Shown: positions 43,359-51,471 of the stretch, in pieces
How the letters are laid out: each line of letters opens with the position of its first letter
Numbering within the stretch: the stretch's first letter is position 1
Source of the DNA: Caulobacter vibrioides
Lineage (GTDB): Bacteria > Pseudomonadota > Alphaproteobacteria > Caulobacterales > Caulobacteraceae
Direction of reading: 5' to 3'
Length of the DNA stretch: 64,000 nt
Assembly: GCF_002858865.1 (NCBI RefSeq)
Contig: NZ_PJRR01000004.1
Coordinates: forward strand, 1 to 64,000
The notes under the pieces: generated by a model
Told to the model about the DNA's origin: nothing
The model's input: the letters and a program-made list of their open reading frames with translations, nothing else
The model's database searches: none
Position numbers and translations under genes: made by a program

Positions 43359-43769
43359 ATGGCCGACGCCAGCTATCCCAACGCTCCGACCCCGATCCGG
43401 GCCGGCCTGAAATGCTGCTGTCCCCGCTGTGGCGAGGGTAAGCTCTTCCAGGGTTTCCTGAAGCTGGCGCCGGCCTGCGACCAATGCGGCCTGGACTACG
43501 GCTTCGCCGATCCGGCCGATGGTCCCGCGTTCTTTGTGATGAGCGGTGTCGGCATCCTGGTCACCGCCGTCTTCGCGTGGGTCGAGGTCGTCTATCGCCC
43601 GCCGATGTGGGTGCATCTGGTCACGGTGTTCCCCGGCTTCCTGCTGGGCTGCCTCATGACCCTGCGCCCGGTGAAGAGCTGGCTGGTCGCCGCGCAGTAC
43701 ATCAACAAGGCCGAGGAAGGCCGCTTCGAGAGCCTGGGCCGCCACGACTTCGATTCGCGGCGGCTCTGA
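43359..43769 (+). CDS. DUF983 family membrane protein
   Basis: A 136-residue protein. The N-terminal CPRCGEGKLF with a following CDQCGLDYGF forms the zinc-ribbon-like segment of DUF983, followed by two transmembrane helices (FVMSGVGILVTAVFAWVEVVY and HLVTVFPGFLLGCLMTL) and a short charged tail. DUF983 proteins are common in alphaproteobacteria and often lie near cytochrome oxidase assembly genes; no such gene is near here. GGAAGGG precedes the ATG. The function is unknown. Confidence 0.88.
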   Translation: MADASYPNAPTPIRAGLKCCCPRCGEGKLFQGFLKLAPACDQCGLDYGFADPADGPAFFVMSGVGILVTAVFAWVEVVYRPPMWVHLVTVFPGFLLGCLMTLRPVKSWLVAAQYINKAEEGRFESLGRHDFDSRRL

Positions 43770-43777
43770 GGGCTGAC

Positions 43778-44086
43778 CTACTTCAGCAGCAGCTGCCCGC
43801 GCCGGCTCAGCTCGTCCTTGATCTTACCGGCGGCCATGCCCAGCAGGCCGGGCAGGGAGAGGTCCAGGCGCGCATGGTCGTCCAGCACCTGCACCACGCC
43901 GGTGATCGTCTGGCCCATGGCCACGGCCGAGAAGTTCAGCACGTCGCCCGCCCAGCTCTGGGAAAAGCGCGAGGCGTCGCCGCCGGGGATCTGGCCGGCC
44001 AGTTGCGACAGGCCCTCTTCCAGGCGCCGTTTGGCCTCGGCCGCGCCCAGCTGGTGGGGAATGTTGATGCTGACGGTCTTGGCCAT
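43778..44086 (-). CDS. Polyhydroxyalkanoic acid system family protein
   Basis: A 102-residue protein starting at the ATG at 44086 with GAGGA five bases upstream. MAKTVSINIPHQLGAAEAKRRLEEGLSQL followed by SWAGDVLNFSAVAMGQTITGVVQVLDDHARLDLSLPGLLGMAAGKI matches the small PHA-granule-associated/putative-regulator family in length and pattern. The C-terminal half looks like a steroidogenic-acute-regulatory-type sheet plus helix. It is convergent with DUF983 and divergent from the small membrane protein. The role in polymer storage is inferred from the family name only. Confidence 0.78.
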   Translation of the reverse strand: MAKTVSINIPHQLGAAEAKRRLEEGLSQLAGQIPGGDASRFSQSWAGDVLNFSAVAMGQTITGVVQVLDDHARLDLSLPGLLGMAAGKIKDELSRRGQLLLK

Positions 44087-44201
44087 GGAATCCTCTTCAA
44101 TCGACATCGTTGAAATGCGGGCACAGCGCGGCAAGTTCAATACGTCCGTTTCTGGCGTATGGCCCGGCCAAGGTCGCTTCCATCAGATGAGGGACGACGA
44201 C

Positions 44202-44417
44202 ATGACCGACTTCGCCATGACCCAGCCGTTCGCCGCGCCGCGCCGGTCCGCCCGTTTCGTGCGTCCGGGTCGTCCGGGCGGCCTTTGGGGCGCGGTCCAT
44301 TACGCCGGCGTGGTGCTGGTCTGGCTCATGCTGTTCGTGGTCGACCGGCCCCTGGCCCTGAAGGTGATGGCCGAGCGCCGCGCCGACTCGCCGATCCCGC
44401 GTCACTGGGGCTGGTAG
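44202..44417 (+). CDS. Small single-span membrane protein, hypothetical
   Basis: A 71-residue protein from the ATG at 44202 (GAGGGA upstream; the ATG at 44187 would add five residues). An Arg/Pro-rich N-terminal part is followed by one transmembrane segment (GAVHYAGVVLVWLMLFVV) and a basic tail ending PRHWGW. No family is recognised. It lies 30 bases upstream of the epimerase gene on the same strand. Confidence 0.55.
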   Translation: MTDFAMTQPFAAPRRSARFVRPGRPGGLWGAVHYAGVVLVWLMLFVVDRPLALKVMAERRADSPIPRHWGW

Positions 44418-44447
44418 AGGCCGGCGAACGGCGCCATCCCTGCGGTC

Positions 44448-45449
44448 ATGTCGATCGCCGCTTCCGCTCGCCCGGTCTCGCATCCGCTGAAGGCCCCGTT
44501 CCGCATCTCGCGCGGGGTCAAGACCGCCGCCGAGGTGGTCGAGGTGATCGCGCGGATCGATGGCCATGTCGGGCGCGGCGAGAGCGTGCCCTACGCCCGC
44601 TACGGCGAGACGGTGGAGAGCGTGCTGGCCCAGCTGGCGCCGGCGCTCGCGGCCGATGACGTGGAGGCCGCCTGCGCCGCCTTGCCGCCGGGCGCGGCCC
44701 GTAATGCGCTCGACCTGGCGCTTTGGGACCTGCGGGCGCGGCGCACCGGAGTCAGCGTCGCAGAGGCGACGGGCCTTCCTGTCCCCCGCGATCTCGTCAC
44801 GGCCGTCACCATCAGTCTCGACACCCCTGAGGCCATGGGCGCCGCCGCGCGCGCTGTCGCCGATGCGCCGCTGATCAAGATCAAGCTGTCGGCCGAGGAT
44901 CCCGCCGCGCGCCTGCGCCCCGTGGCCGCTGCGGCGCCGCAGTCCCGCTTCATCGTCGACCCGAACGAGGGCTGGACCTTCGACATTCTCGACGACTTGA
45001 AGCCTCTGCTGGCCGACCTGCCGATCGCCCTCGTCGAACAACCGCTCCCCGCCGGCGAGGACCAGGCGCTGGAGGGCTGGGATCCGCCGTTCACGGTCTG
45101 CGCCGATGAGAGCGTGCATGTCGGCGGCGACCTGGCCGCCCTGCGCGGGCGCTATTCGGCGGTGAACCTGAAGCTGGACAAGACCGGCGGCCTGACCGAG
45201 GCGGTGGCCATGCTCAAGGCGGCCCGCGCCCTGGGTTTCCAGGTGATGACGGGCTGCATGGTGGCGTCGTCCCTGGGCGTCGCGCCGGCGCTGCATCTGG
45301 GCGGCGCCAGCGATTTCGCCGATCTGGACGGGCCCTGGTGGCTGGCGCTCGATCACCCCGGCGGCCTGCGGGTGGAGCGTGGGCGGATCACGCCGCCGCA
45401 GCCGGGGTTTTGGGGGGATGGAGCGGACGGGGAAGGGCTATGGCTCTAA
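44448..45449 (+). CDS. L-Ala-D/L-Glu (dipeptide) epimerase, enolase superfamily
   Basis: A 333-residue enolase-superfamily enzyme. The KxK base motif is LIKIKLS near residue 147. The three metal ligands lie in FIVDPNEGW, LVEQPLP and CADES, and the second base in NLKLDKTGG. This set is that of the muconate-lactonising subgroup, and the sequence fits the dipeptide epimerase (YcjG/YkfB) branch, which interconverts L-Ala-D-Glu from murein with L-Ala-L-Glu. The end GFWGDGADGEGLWL is directly followed by a palindromic repeat, whose first bases overlap the TAA. Confidence 0.87.
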   Translation: MSIAASARPVSHPLKAPFRISRGVKTAAEVVEVIARIDGHVGRGESVPYARYGETVESVLAQLAPALAADDVEAACAALPPGAARNALDLALWDLRARRTGVSVAEATGLPVPRDLVTAVTISLDTPEAMGAAARAVADAPLIKIKLSAEDPAARLRPVAAAAPQSRFIVDPNEGWTFDILDDLKPLLADLPIALVEQPLPAGEDQALEGWDPPFTVCADESVHVGGDLAALRGRYSAVNLKLDKTGGLTEAVAMLKAARALGFQVMTGCMVASSLGVAPALHLGGASDFADLDGPWWLALDHPGGLRVERGRITPPQPGFWGDGADGEGLWL

Positions 45450-45566
45450 ATCCTCCCCCTGTGGGGGAGGTGGTCGCATAGCGACCGGAGAGGGGAGGCG
45501 GCAGGCGCCTCAGAACTTCCCCCTCCGTCGCCTGCGGCGACACCTCCCCCGCTAGGGGGAGGATTC
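45449..45566. repeat. CCTCCCCC/GGGGGAGG palindromic repeat between convergent genes
   Basis: AATCCTCCCCC(TGT)GGGGGAGG at the left and CCTCCCCCGCTAGGGGGAGGATT at the right. The CTA inside the right arm is the TAG stop of the convergent HxlR gene, so the last residues of that protein are repeat-encoded. Confidence 0.85.
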
Positions 45567-46505
45567 AATCCGCGTGTTCCCCGTATCGACTCCGCCGCCG
45601 CAACAACCACATCGCACCACCGGCTCCAGCCGAGCGCCGCAACGATGTGTCAGGATTTCCGGCGGACCCTCGTTTCCTGACAGCCACTTGTCGCCCCAGG
45701 TCATCAGGGCGGCGATCAGGGGGAAGAGATCGCGACCCTCGGTGGTCAGCCGGTATTCCCAGCGCTCAGGCTTTTCCTGGTAGCGGACCTTCTCGAGCAT
45801 GTGGCGCGCCACCAGCCGTTCGAGGCGGTCGGTCAGGATGTTGCTGGCGACCTTCAGTTCGTCCTGGAAATCCTTGAACCGGCGCAGGCCATAGAAGGCG
45901 CCGGCGACCACGTGGGCGGTCCAGCGGTCGCCCAGCACCTCGATCCCACGCTCCAGCATAGGATGCAGCGCCTCGCCGCCGACGTCGTCATGGCTGGCGC
46001 GGCGCGAGTGCCGGGCGCGCGGAGCGGGCTCGAGACCGGCGCCCGGACCCGGCGACAGGGTGATGTCGCGGACTTTCACCGCCTCGCCGCACGCCGCGCA
46101 GCACAGGATCGGCTTCAGCGGCTGGCCGCAGGTCGTGTGGACGATCTGATGCGAGGGGCAGGTGGGATCGAAGCGCCAGCGCATCTCCCAGCCCAGCAGC
46201 ATCAGCGCCGAGTCGTAGAGGTCGCGACCCATCGGCGTCAGGCGATATTCGGAGCGGGGCGGCCGGTCCTGATAGAGCCGACGCGCCAGGACGCCGCTGC
46301 TCTCCAGGCGCTTGAGGCGATCGGTCAGCAGAGAGCGGGCCACGCCGGTCATCTCGACGAAGCCGTCGAAGCGTTTGACGCCCATGAAGGCCGCGTAGAG
46401 CACGAGCAGGGTCCAGCGGTCGCCGATCAGGTTCAGCGCGCGGGCGGCTGAACTGCGGCGCACCAGCGCTGTCCGGGCAGGGTCTGGAGCCGTCGGCGGG
46501 ACCAT
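45552..46505 (-). CDS. HxlR-type regulator with two fused winged-helix domains
   Basis: A 317-residue protein made of two HxlR domains. Domain 1 (about residues 20-110) has LNLIGDRWTLLVLYAAFMG and RSLLTDRLKRLESSGVLARR. Domain 2 (about 182-275) has IEVLGDRWTAHVVAGAFYG and SNILTDRLERLVARHMLEK. Each is followed by a cysteine cluster (CCAACG and CGCCGGG). Most HxlR proteins have one domain of about 110-120 residues and dimerise, so this is effectively an in-line dimer. It is divergent from the thiolase, with half-sites ACAAG in between. The last five residues and the stop codon are encoded by the palindromic repeat. Confidence 0.88.
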   Translation of the reverse strand: MVPPTAPDPARTALVRRSSAARALNLIGDRWTLLVLYAAFMGVKRFDGFVEMTGVARSLLTDRLKRLESSGVLARRLYQDRPPRSEYRLTPMGRDLYDSALMLLGWEMRWRFDPTCPSHQIVHTTCGQPLKPILCCAACGEAVKVRDITLSPGPGAGLEPAPRARHSRRASHDDVGGEALHPMLERGIEVLGDRWTAHVVAGAFYGLRRFKDFQDELKVASNILTDRLERLVARHMLEKVRYQEKPERWEYRLTTEGRDLFPLIAALMTWGDKWLSGNEGPPEILTHRCGARLEPVVRCGCCGGGVDTGNTRIESSP

Positions 46506-46567
46506 GGCGGGCTTGGTGGAGCGTTTCGGTCTGACAAGTCAATGTTCGACGACGGCGTGGACTCCGG

Positions 46568-46604
46568 ACAAGTCGCTTGTATAATCGGACTAACTAAAAC
46601 AAGT
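46568..46604 (+). promoter_or_regulatory. Candidate thiolase promoter with ACAAG half-sites
   Basis: ACAAGTCGCTTGT (46568-46580) is an inverted repeat (ACAAG-N3-CTTGT) directly overlapping TATAAT at 46580-46585. A third half-site, ACAAGT, is at 46599-46604. This fits binding by the divergently encoded two-domain HxlR protein over the thiolase -10 region. Confidence 0.5.
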
Positions 46605-46615
46605 GGGGTGGAGCC

Positions 46616-47839
46616 ATGGTCTACGTACTGGGCGGCTGGCAGAGCGATTTCGCCGCCAACTGGAGCCGCGAAGGCCGCGAGCTGGCCGACGCCTTCGCCG
46701 AAGCGGTGGGCGAGGGCCTGGCCGCCGTGGACCTTGATCCCAAGGACGTCGAGACTGGCCATGTCGGCAACTTCGCCGCCGAGCTGTTCGCCGGCCAGGG
46801 GCACCTGGGCGGCATGTTCGGTCTGGTGCATCCGGCGTTCGACGGCCTGCCGACCGCGCGCCACGAGGCGGCCTGCGCCTCGGGCAGCGTCGCCATCCTC
46901 GCCGCGGCCGCCGAGATCGAGGCCGGGCGCTATGATCTGGCCTGCGTGGTCGGCGTCGAGCAGATGCGCAACGTCCCTGGCCAGAAGGCGGCCGAGAACC
47001 TGGGCAGCGCCGCCTGGGTCGGACACGAGTTCCAGGACGCCCGCTTCCTGTGGCCGCGCGCCTTCTCCGACCTCGCCGACGAGTACGATCGCCGCTATGG
47101 GCTGAAGTACGAGCACCTGATGGGCATCGCCGAGGTCAACTTCGCCAACGGCAAGCGCAATCCCAACGCCCAGACCCGCGGTTGGAACTTCGGGCCCGAC
47201 GCCTTCACCGCCGATGAGGTCGCCAATCCGGTCGTCGAGGGCCGCACCCGCAAGCAGGACTGCGGTCAGGTCACCGACGGTTCGGCCGTCATCTTCCTGG
47301 CCTCGGAAAAGCGCGCCCGGGCCTATGCCGACAAGCGCGGGATCGCGCTTGAGAGCCTTCCCCGCATCAAGGGCTGGGGTCATCGCTCGGCGCCGCTCAG
47401 CTATGCGCGGAAGATCGAAGCCAGCCGCGACCAGGACTACATCTTCCCGCAGGTGCGCCGCGCCATTCTCGACGCCCGCGCCCGGGCCGGGATCGCGCCC
47501 GATGTTTCGGGCCTCGACGCGGTCGAGACCCACGACTGCTTCACCGCCACCGAATACATGGCCATCGACCACCTGGGCCTGACCGCCCCCGGCGAGAGCT
47601 GGAAAGCGGTCGAGAACGGCGACATCGCCATCGGCGGCAAGCTGCCGATCAACCCTTCGGGCGGCCTGATCGGCACGGGCCATCCGGTCGGCGCCACCGG
47701 CGTGCGTATGGTGCTGGACGCCTGGAAACAGACCACCGGCCAGGCCGGCGACTATCAAGTCGAGGGGGCCAAGACGGTCCAGACCCTGAACATCGGGGGA
47801 TCGACCACGACGACGGTGAGTTTTGTCGTGGGGACGTAG
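46616..47839 (+). CDS. Thiolase family acetyl-CoA acetyltransferase
   Basis: A 407-residue thiolase-fold enzyme. The nucleophile cysteine is in HEAACASGSVAIL near residue 86. The C-terminal His and Cys motifs are partly altered: ETHDCFTATEYMAI replaces the usual NEAFA stretch, GGLIGTGHPVGATGVRM holds the catalytic His, and the final NIGGSTTTTVSFV lacks the CxG cysteine. The group thus resembles SCP2-type thiolases, which cleave or condense acyl-CoAs and branched or steroid-like substrates. The start has GGAG five bases before ATG. It is divergent from and probably regulated by the HxlR gene. Confidence 0.85.
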   Translation: MVYVLGGWQSDFAANWSREGRELADAFAEAVGEGLAAVDLDPKDVETGHVGNFAAELFAGQGHLGGMFGLVHPAFDGLPTARHEAACASGSVAILAAAAEIEAGRYDLACVVGVEQMRNVPGQKAAENLGSAAWVGHEFQDARFLWPRAFSDLADEYDRRYGLKYEHLMGIAEVNFANGKRNPNAQTRGWNFGPDAFTADEVANPVVEGRTRKQDCGQVTDGSAVIFLASEKRARAYADKRGIALESLPRIKGWGHRSAPLSYARKIEASRDQDYIFPQVRRAILDARARAGIAPDVSGLDAVETHDCFTATEYMAIDHLGLTAPGESWKAVENGDIAIGGKLPINPSGGLIGTGHPVGATGVRMVLDAWKQTTGQAGDYQVEGAKTVQTLNIGGSTTTTVSFVVGT

Positions 47840-47848
47840 GGATCAAAG

Positions 47849-47965
47849 TCCTCCCCCTGGCGGGGGAGGTAGCGCGAAGCGCCGGAGGGGGAGGTCTTGC
47901 TGATCTTGTCTCTTCCGCCTCCGTCGCCGCTACGCGTCGACACGTCCCCCACGAGGGGGAGGATC
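47849..47965. repeat. CCTCCCCC/GGGGGAGG palindromic repeat
   Basis: TCCTCCCCCTGGCGGGGGAGG at the left and TCCCCCACGAGGGGGAGGA at the right. It sits between the thiolase stop (TAG) and the DUF1295 gene. No start/stop overlap or coupled frame was found here. Confidence 0.8.
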
Positions 47966-48015
47966 CAGTACCGACCTTCGCCCGTATCAACCGCATCTTC
48001 CGCCCAGAGCCCTCC

Positions 48016-48801
48016 ATGTCCCTCCTGACCATCCTCGCCGTCAACGCCGCCGTGTCGGCGGTCGCGTTCCTCGCCCTTTGGGCCGTCAGTCTGCGGACGA
48101 AGGACGTCAGCTTCATCGACGCCTGGTGGGGCCCCAGCATGGCCTTGCTGGCCTGGAGCACCCTGCTGCAGGGCGCCCACACGCCGCATGGCCTGCTGCT
48201 GACGGGGCTCTGCACCCTGTGGGCCGCGCGGCTTGGGCTGTATCTGTTGTGGCGCTGGCGCAAGCACGGCGCGGACCGCCGCTATGTCGCGATCTTCGCC
48301 CACTATGAGAAGACCAAGCGCTGGAACTTCGCCACGACGTCTCTGATCATCGTGTTCGGCCTGCAGGCGGTGCTGAGCTACTTCGTCGCCCTGCCGGTGC
48401 AGCTGGGCCAGGGGCCGGGCGTGCTGGGCGGTCTGGCCTATGCCGGCGCGGCCCTGACGATCGTCGGCATCCTGTTCGAGACGATCGGCGACGCTCAACT
48501 GACCGCCTTCAAGGCCAATCCCGACAACGCCGGCAAGGTCATGGACAAGGGCCTGTGGCGCTATACCCGCCACCCGAACTATTTCGGCGACGCCTGCGTC
48601 TGGTGGGGTCTCTATCTGATCGCCGCCGAGACGGGCCTGGGCGCCTGGGCCCTGCCGGGTCCGCTGCTGATGACCTTCCTGCTGACCAAGTGGAGCGGCG
48701 TGCCGACCACGGAAGGCAAGATGCGCAAGAGCAAGCCGGGCTATGAGGAGTATGTCGCGCGGACCAGCGGCTTCGTGCCGTGGTTTCCGAAGAAGGTTTA
48801 A
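48016..48801 (+). CDS. DUF1295 / steroid 5-alpha-reductase-like membrane protein
   Basis: A 261-residue integral membrane protein with about six helices. The C-terminal half carries the isoprenylcysteine-methyltransferase/steroid-reductase-like signature GLWRYTRHPNYFGDACVWWGLYLIA and the later TTEGKMRKSKPGYEEY, diagnostic of DUF1295. The NADPH- or SAM-dependent reaction is unknown in most members. The RHPNYFG motif is a cofactor-site marker. The ATG at 48016 is used. The gene ends convergently to the DUF72 gene with a repeat between them. Confidence 0.87.
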   Translation: MSLLTILAVNAAVSAVAFLALWAVSLRTKDVSFIDAWWGPSMALLAWSTLLQGAHTPHGLLLTGLCTLWAARLGLYLLWRWRKHGADRRYVAIFAHYEKTKRWNFATTSLIIVFGLQAVLSYFVALPVQLGQGPGVLGGLAYAGAALTIVGILFETIGDAQLTAFKANPDNAGKVMDKGLWRYTRHPNYFGDACVWWGLYLIAAETGLGAWALPGPLLMTFLLTKWSGVPTTEGKMRKSKPGYEEYVARTSGFVPWFPKKV

Positions 48802-48812
48802 ACAAAAATGCC

Positions 48813-48923
48813 GTGTCATCCCGGCCGAAGCGTAGCGTAGAGCCGGGACCCAGGGGCGGCGCGCACAGAGCTCTGTCACCCCCTGGGTCCCGGATAGCCT
48901 CTGCGAGGCTTCCGGGATGACAC
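48813..48923. repeat. GTCATCCCGG palindromic repeat between convergent genes
   Basis: GTGTCATCCCGG (48813) and CCGGGATGACAC (ending 48923) with inner GGGACCCAGGGGC and CCCCTGGGTCCCGG. It is almost a copy of 54474-54582. It could act as a bidirectional transcript end between DUF1295 and DUF72. Confidence 0.85.
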
Positions 48924-48950
48924 GGATTGGACCGGGAAAGAGGGTTTTCC

Positions 48951-49706
48951 CTACGTCCCCAGCTTCCCGATCAACGCCATCGCCGCCGCCGGGTTACGCA
49001 CCTTGGCCCCGGCGATGAAATAGGCGAACACGTCGCCACGCTCCGCCCATTTGTGCGTCTGGGCGACCACCCCATCCAGCTCCTCCGACGTCATGCCCGT
49101 CGGCTCGTCCTCGCGGCTGCACATCAGGCGGGCATAGGTGAAGTCGGCGGTCGGCTGGTCGATGCGCGGCCATTCGGGCGCCTCGTCGTCGACGGCGTAG
49201 ACGATGGCCACGCCGTACTGGGCGCAGAGGTCGTAGAACTGCTGGCAGGCGAAGGTGGGGCTGCGCACCTCCATGGCGTGCCGCAGGCGCACGCCCTTCT
49301 GCTCGTTTGGCAGTAATTTCAGGAACCCCTCGAAATCCGCCGGATCGAACTTCTTGGTCGCCATGAACTGCCAGTTGATGGGGCCAAGCTTGGGACCCAG
49401 CTCTTCCAGGCCCTGGGACAGGAATTTCTCGAGCGAGTCGTTGTTCTCCGACAGCACCCGGCGGTTGGTGCAGAAGCGGCTGGCCTTGACCGCGAACACG
49501 AAGTCGTCCGGCGTCTCGTCGCGCCACTTCATCCAGCTGTTGGGCTTGAAGGTCGAATAGTAGGTGCCGTTGATCTCGATGCTGGTCAGCTTGGACGACG
49601 CGTATTTCAGCTCGTCCTTCTGCTTGAGATCATCGGGATAGAAGGTCCCGCGCCAGGGCTCGAACGTCCAGCCGCCGATGCCGGTTCGGATCTTGCCCAT
49701 GCGCAT
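48951..49706 (-). CDS. DUF72 family protein
   Basis: A 251-residue TIM-barrel-type protein of the widespread DUF72 (YecE-like) family. Typical stretches are IRTGIGGWTFEPWRGTFYP at the N-terminus, LTSIEINGTYYSTFKPNSWMKW, FVFAVKASRFCTN and the C-terminal HKWAERGDVFAYFIAGAKVRNPAAA. The biochemical function is not known; family members are sometimes linked to DNA or nucleotide metabolism. The ATG at 49706 has GGGGAA upstream; a second Met is two codons later. A repeat separates it from the serine dehydratase gene. Confidence 0.88.
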   Translation of the reverse strand: MRMGKIRTGIGGWTFEPWRGTFYPDDLKQKDELKYASSKLTSIEINGTYYSTFKPNSWMKWRDETPDDFVFAVKASRFCTNRRVLSENNDSLEKFLSQGLEELGPKLGPINWQFMATKKFDPADFEGFLKLLPNEQKGVRLRHAMEVRSPTFACQQFYDLCAQYGVAIVYAVDDEAPEWPRIDQPTADFTYARLMCSREDEPTGMTSEELDGVVAQTHKWAERGDVFAYFIAGAKVRNPAAAMALIGKLGT

Positions 49707-49770
49707 TTGTTCCCCTCTTGTTCGCGTTCGGCACCCTAGCAAAAAGAGCGCTGACGGCAAGCCCCGAGCC

Positions 49771-49875
49771 GCCCCCACCTGACCTCGCGTTGCGAGGTCG
49801 TCCGCCCCCAGCGGGGGCGGAAGGAGCCCTTCTTCCCCCTCCGGGGGAGGAGGGCCGTCAGGCCCGGAGGGGGCG
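49771..49875. repeat. Palindromic repeat, CCCCC/GGGGG family
   Basis: A set of nested hairpins: GACCTCGCGTTGCGAGGTC, CGCCCCCAGCGGGGGCG and CTTCCCCCTCCGGGGGAGGAGGGCC. It lies upstream of the DUF72 start and ends six bases from the serine dehydratase stop. It is a degenerate member of the GGGGGAGG family. Confidence 0.7.
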
Positions 49876-49880
49876 AGTGA

Positions 49881-51269
49881 TCAACACTCCACCCGGTTCA
49901 CCGACAGACCCACCGCCAGGCCGCCCATCGAGGTTTCCTTGTAGATCTCGTTCATGTCCTCGCCGGTGCGCTTCATGGTGGCGATCACCTTGTCCAGCGA
50001 CACCGAGTGCTGGCCGTCGCCCAGCAAGGCCAGACGCGCGGCGTCGATGGCCTTGATGGCGCCCATGGCGTTGCGCTCGATGCAGGGGATCTGCACCAGA
50101 CCCCCGATCGGGTCGCAGGTGAGGCCGAGATTGTGCTCCATGCCGATCTCGGCGGCGTTTTCGATCTGGGCGTTGGTCCCGCCCAGCGCGGCCGCCAGGC
50201 CCGCCGCCGCCATCGAGCAGGCGACCCCGACCTCGCCCTGGCAGCCGACCTCGGCGCCGCTGATCGAGGCGTTCATCTTGTAGAGCGCGCCGATGGCGGC
50301 CGCGGTGAGCAGGAACGTGCGGATCTGCTCGGGCGTGCCCTTGTAGAACCTGACGAAGAACCGCAGCACGGCCGGGATCAGCCCCGCCGCGCCGTTGGTT
50401 GGGGCGGTGACGACGCGGCCACCGGCGGCGTTCTCTTCGTTGACCGCCATGGCCCACAGGTTCACGAAGTCCATCGCCGCCAGCGGATCGCTCATCTGGC
50501 GCTCCATCCGGCCCTGGATGGTCTGATGGATCTGGCGGGCGCGGCGCTTGACGGTGAGCCCGCCTGGCAGGACGCCCTCCTGGCGCATGCCGCGATCGAT
50601 ACAGGCCTCCATGGCGCCGAAGATGCGGTCGAGGCCGGCGTTCATCTCGCCCTCGCTCATCCGCGCGCGCTCGTTGGCGGCCATGACCTCGGCGATGGAG
50701 AGGCCCGCCTGCTCGGCGCGTTCCAGCAGGTCAGCGGCGCTCTCGAACGGGAAGGGAATGGCGGGGCCGTCCTCGGGCGGAGCGTTGCGGCCCATCTCGG
50801 CCTCGTCACGGACAAAGCCGCCGCCGATCGAGAAATAGGTGCGCTCGGCCAGGACCTGACCGGCCTTGTCATAGGCGGCGAAGGTCAGGGCGTTCGGATG
50901 CTGCGGCAGGCGCTCATGGCCCAGCCAGACGATGTCTCGCGCCTCGTCGAAGGCGATATCGACCTCACCGCCCAGCTTCAGCGACTGGCTGGCCTGACAG
51001 TCCAGCAGCGCCGCTTCGCCCGCGTCGGGATCGAGGTCAGCGGGCACGAAGCCCATCAGGCCCAGGATCACCGCGCGATCGGTGGCGTGACCGCGACCGG
51101 TCAGGGCCAGCGAGGCGTAGAGCCGCGTCTCCACCCGCGCGACGGCGGCCAGTTTGCCGGCGTCGCGCAGGCGGCCGATGAACAGCACGGCGGCCGTCAT
51201 CGGCCCCATGGTGTGGCTGCTCGACGGGCCGACGCCGAGCTTGAAGAGGTCGAAGACGGAGGCGGTCAT
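49881..51269 (-). CDS. sdaA: L-serine ammonia-lyase (iron-sulfur type)
   Basis: A 462-residue one-chain L-serine dehydratase. The beta domain starts with [20 protein letters not shown]. The alpha domain has [14 protein letters not shown] and [19 protein letters not shown] (cluster cysteine), then [24 protein letters not shown] with two more cluster cysteines. The C-terminus VNRVEC has the terminal Cys that caps the [4Fe-4S] cluster. It converts L-serine to pyruvate and ammonia. The ATG at 51269 is chosen; the longer frame is translated repeat. It forms part of a hydroxy-amino-acid breakdown group with the genes upstream. Confidence 0.94.
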   Translation of the reverse strand: MTASVFDLFKLGVGPSSSHTMGPMTAAVLFIGRLRDAGKLAAVARVETRLYASLALTGRGHATDRAVILGLMGFVPADLDPDAGEAALLDCQASQSLKLGGEVDIAFDEARDIVWLGHERLPQHPNALTFAAYDKAGQVLAERTYFSIGGGFVRDEAEMGRNAPPEDGPAIPFPFESAADLLERAEQAGLSIAEVMAANERARMSEGEMNAGLDRIFGAMEACIDRGMRQEGVLPGGLTVKRRARQIHQTIQGRMERQMSDPLAAMDFVNLWAMAVNEENAAGGRVVTAPTNGAAGLIPAVLRFFVRFYKGTPEQIRTFLLTAAAIGALYKMNASISGAEVGCQGEVGVACSMAAAGLAAALGGTNAQIENAAEIGMEHNLGLTCDPIGGLVQIPCIERNAMGAIKAIDAARLALLGDGQHSVSLDKVIATMKRTGEDMNEIYKETSMGGLAVGLSVNRVEC

Positions 51270-51304
51270 GGGGGAACTGTGAATATCTCCGCGCTCATCA
51301 AATC

Positions 51305-51433
51305 CGACCTCCCCGGCGAATGCCGGGGTCCAGATCGAACCCATAAGCGTCTGCCGGGCGGGTAAGGCCGCTGGCGCGTCACCTTCAACCGCTCAGGCTG
51401 AATCTGGGCCCCGGCATTCGCCGGGGAGGTCGG
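51305..51433. repeat. GACCTCCCCGGCGAATGCC palindromic repeat
   Basis: Long inverted repeat: CGACCTCCCCGGCGAATGCC (51305-51324) with its complement ending at 51433, plus inner CCAGAT/ATCTGG. A short hairpin of the same core (CGACCTCCCCGGC-attc-GCCGGGGAGGTCG) recurs at 53219-53248. Located between the M28 peptidase and serine dehydratase genes. Confidence 0.8.
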
Positions 51434-51471
51434 GGGAGAGGGTGGCGACCACCCAGCTCCCCTGCTTCTTC

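Noticed and set aside
43292-43360. Longer MocR starts at 43309 or 43360
   Set aside because: They would place the perfect 30-bp palindrome inside or after the start codon and overlap the start of the divergent DUF983 gene.
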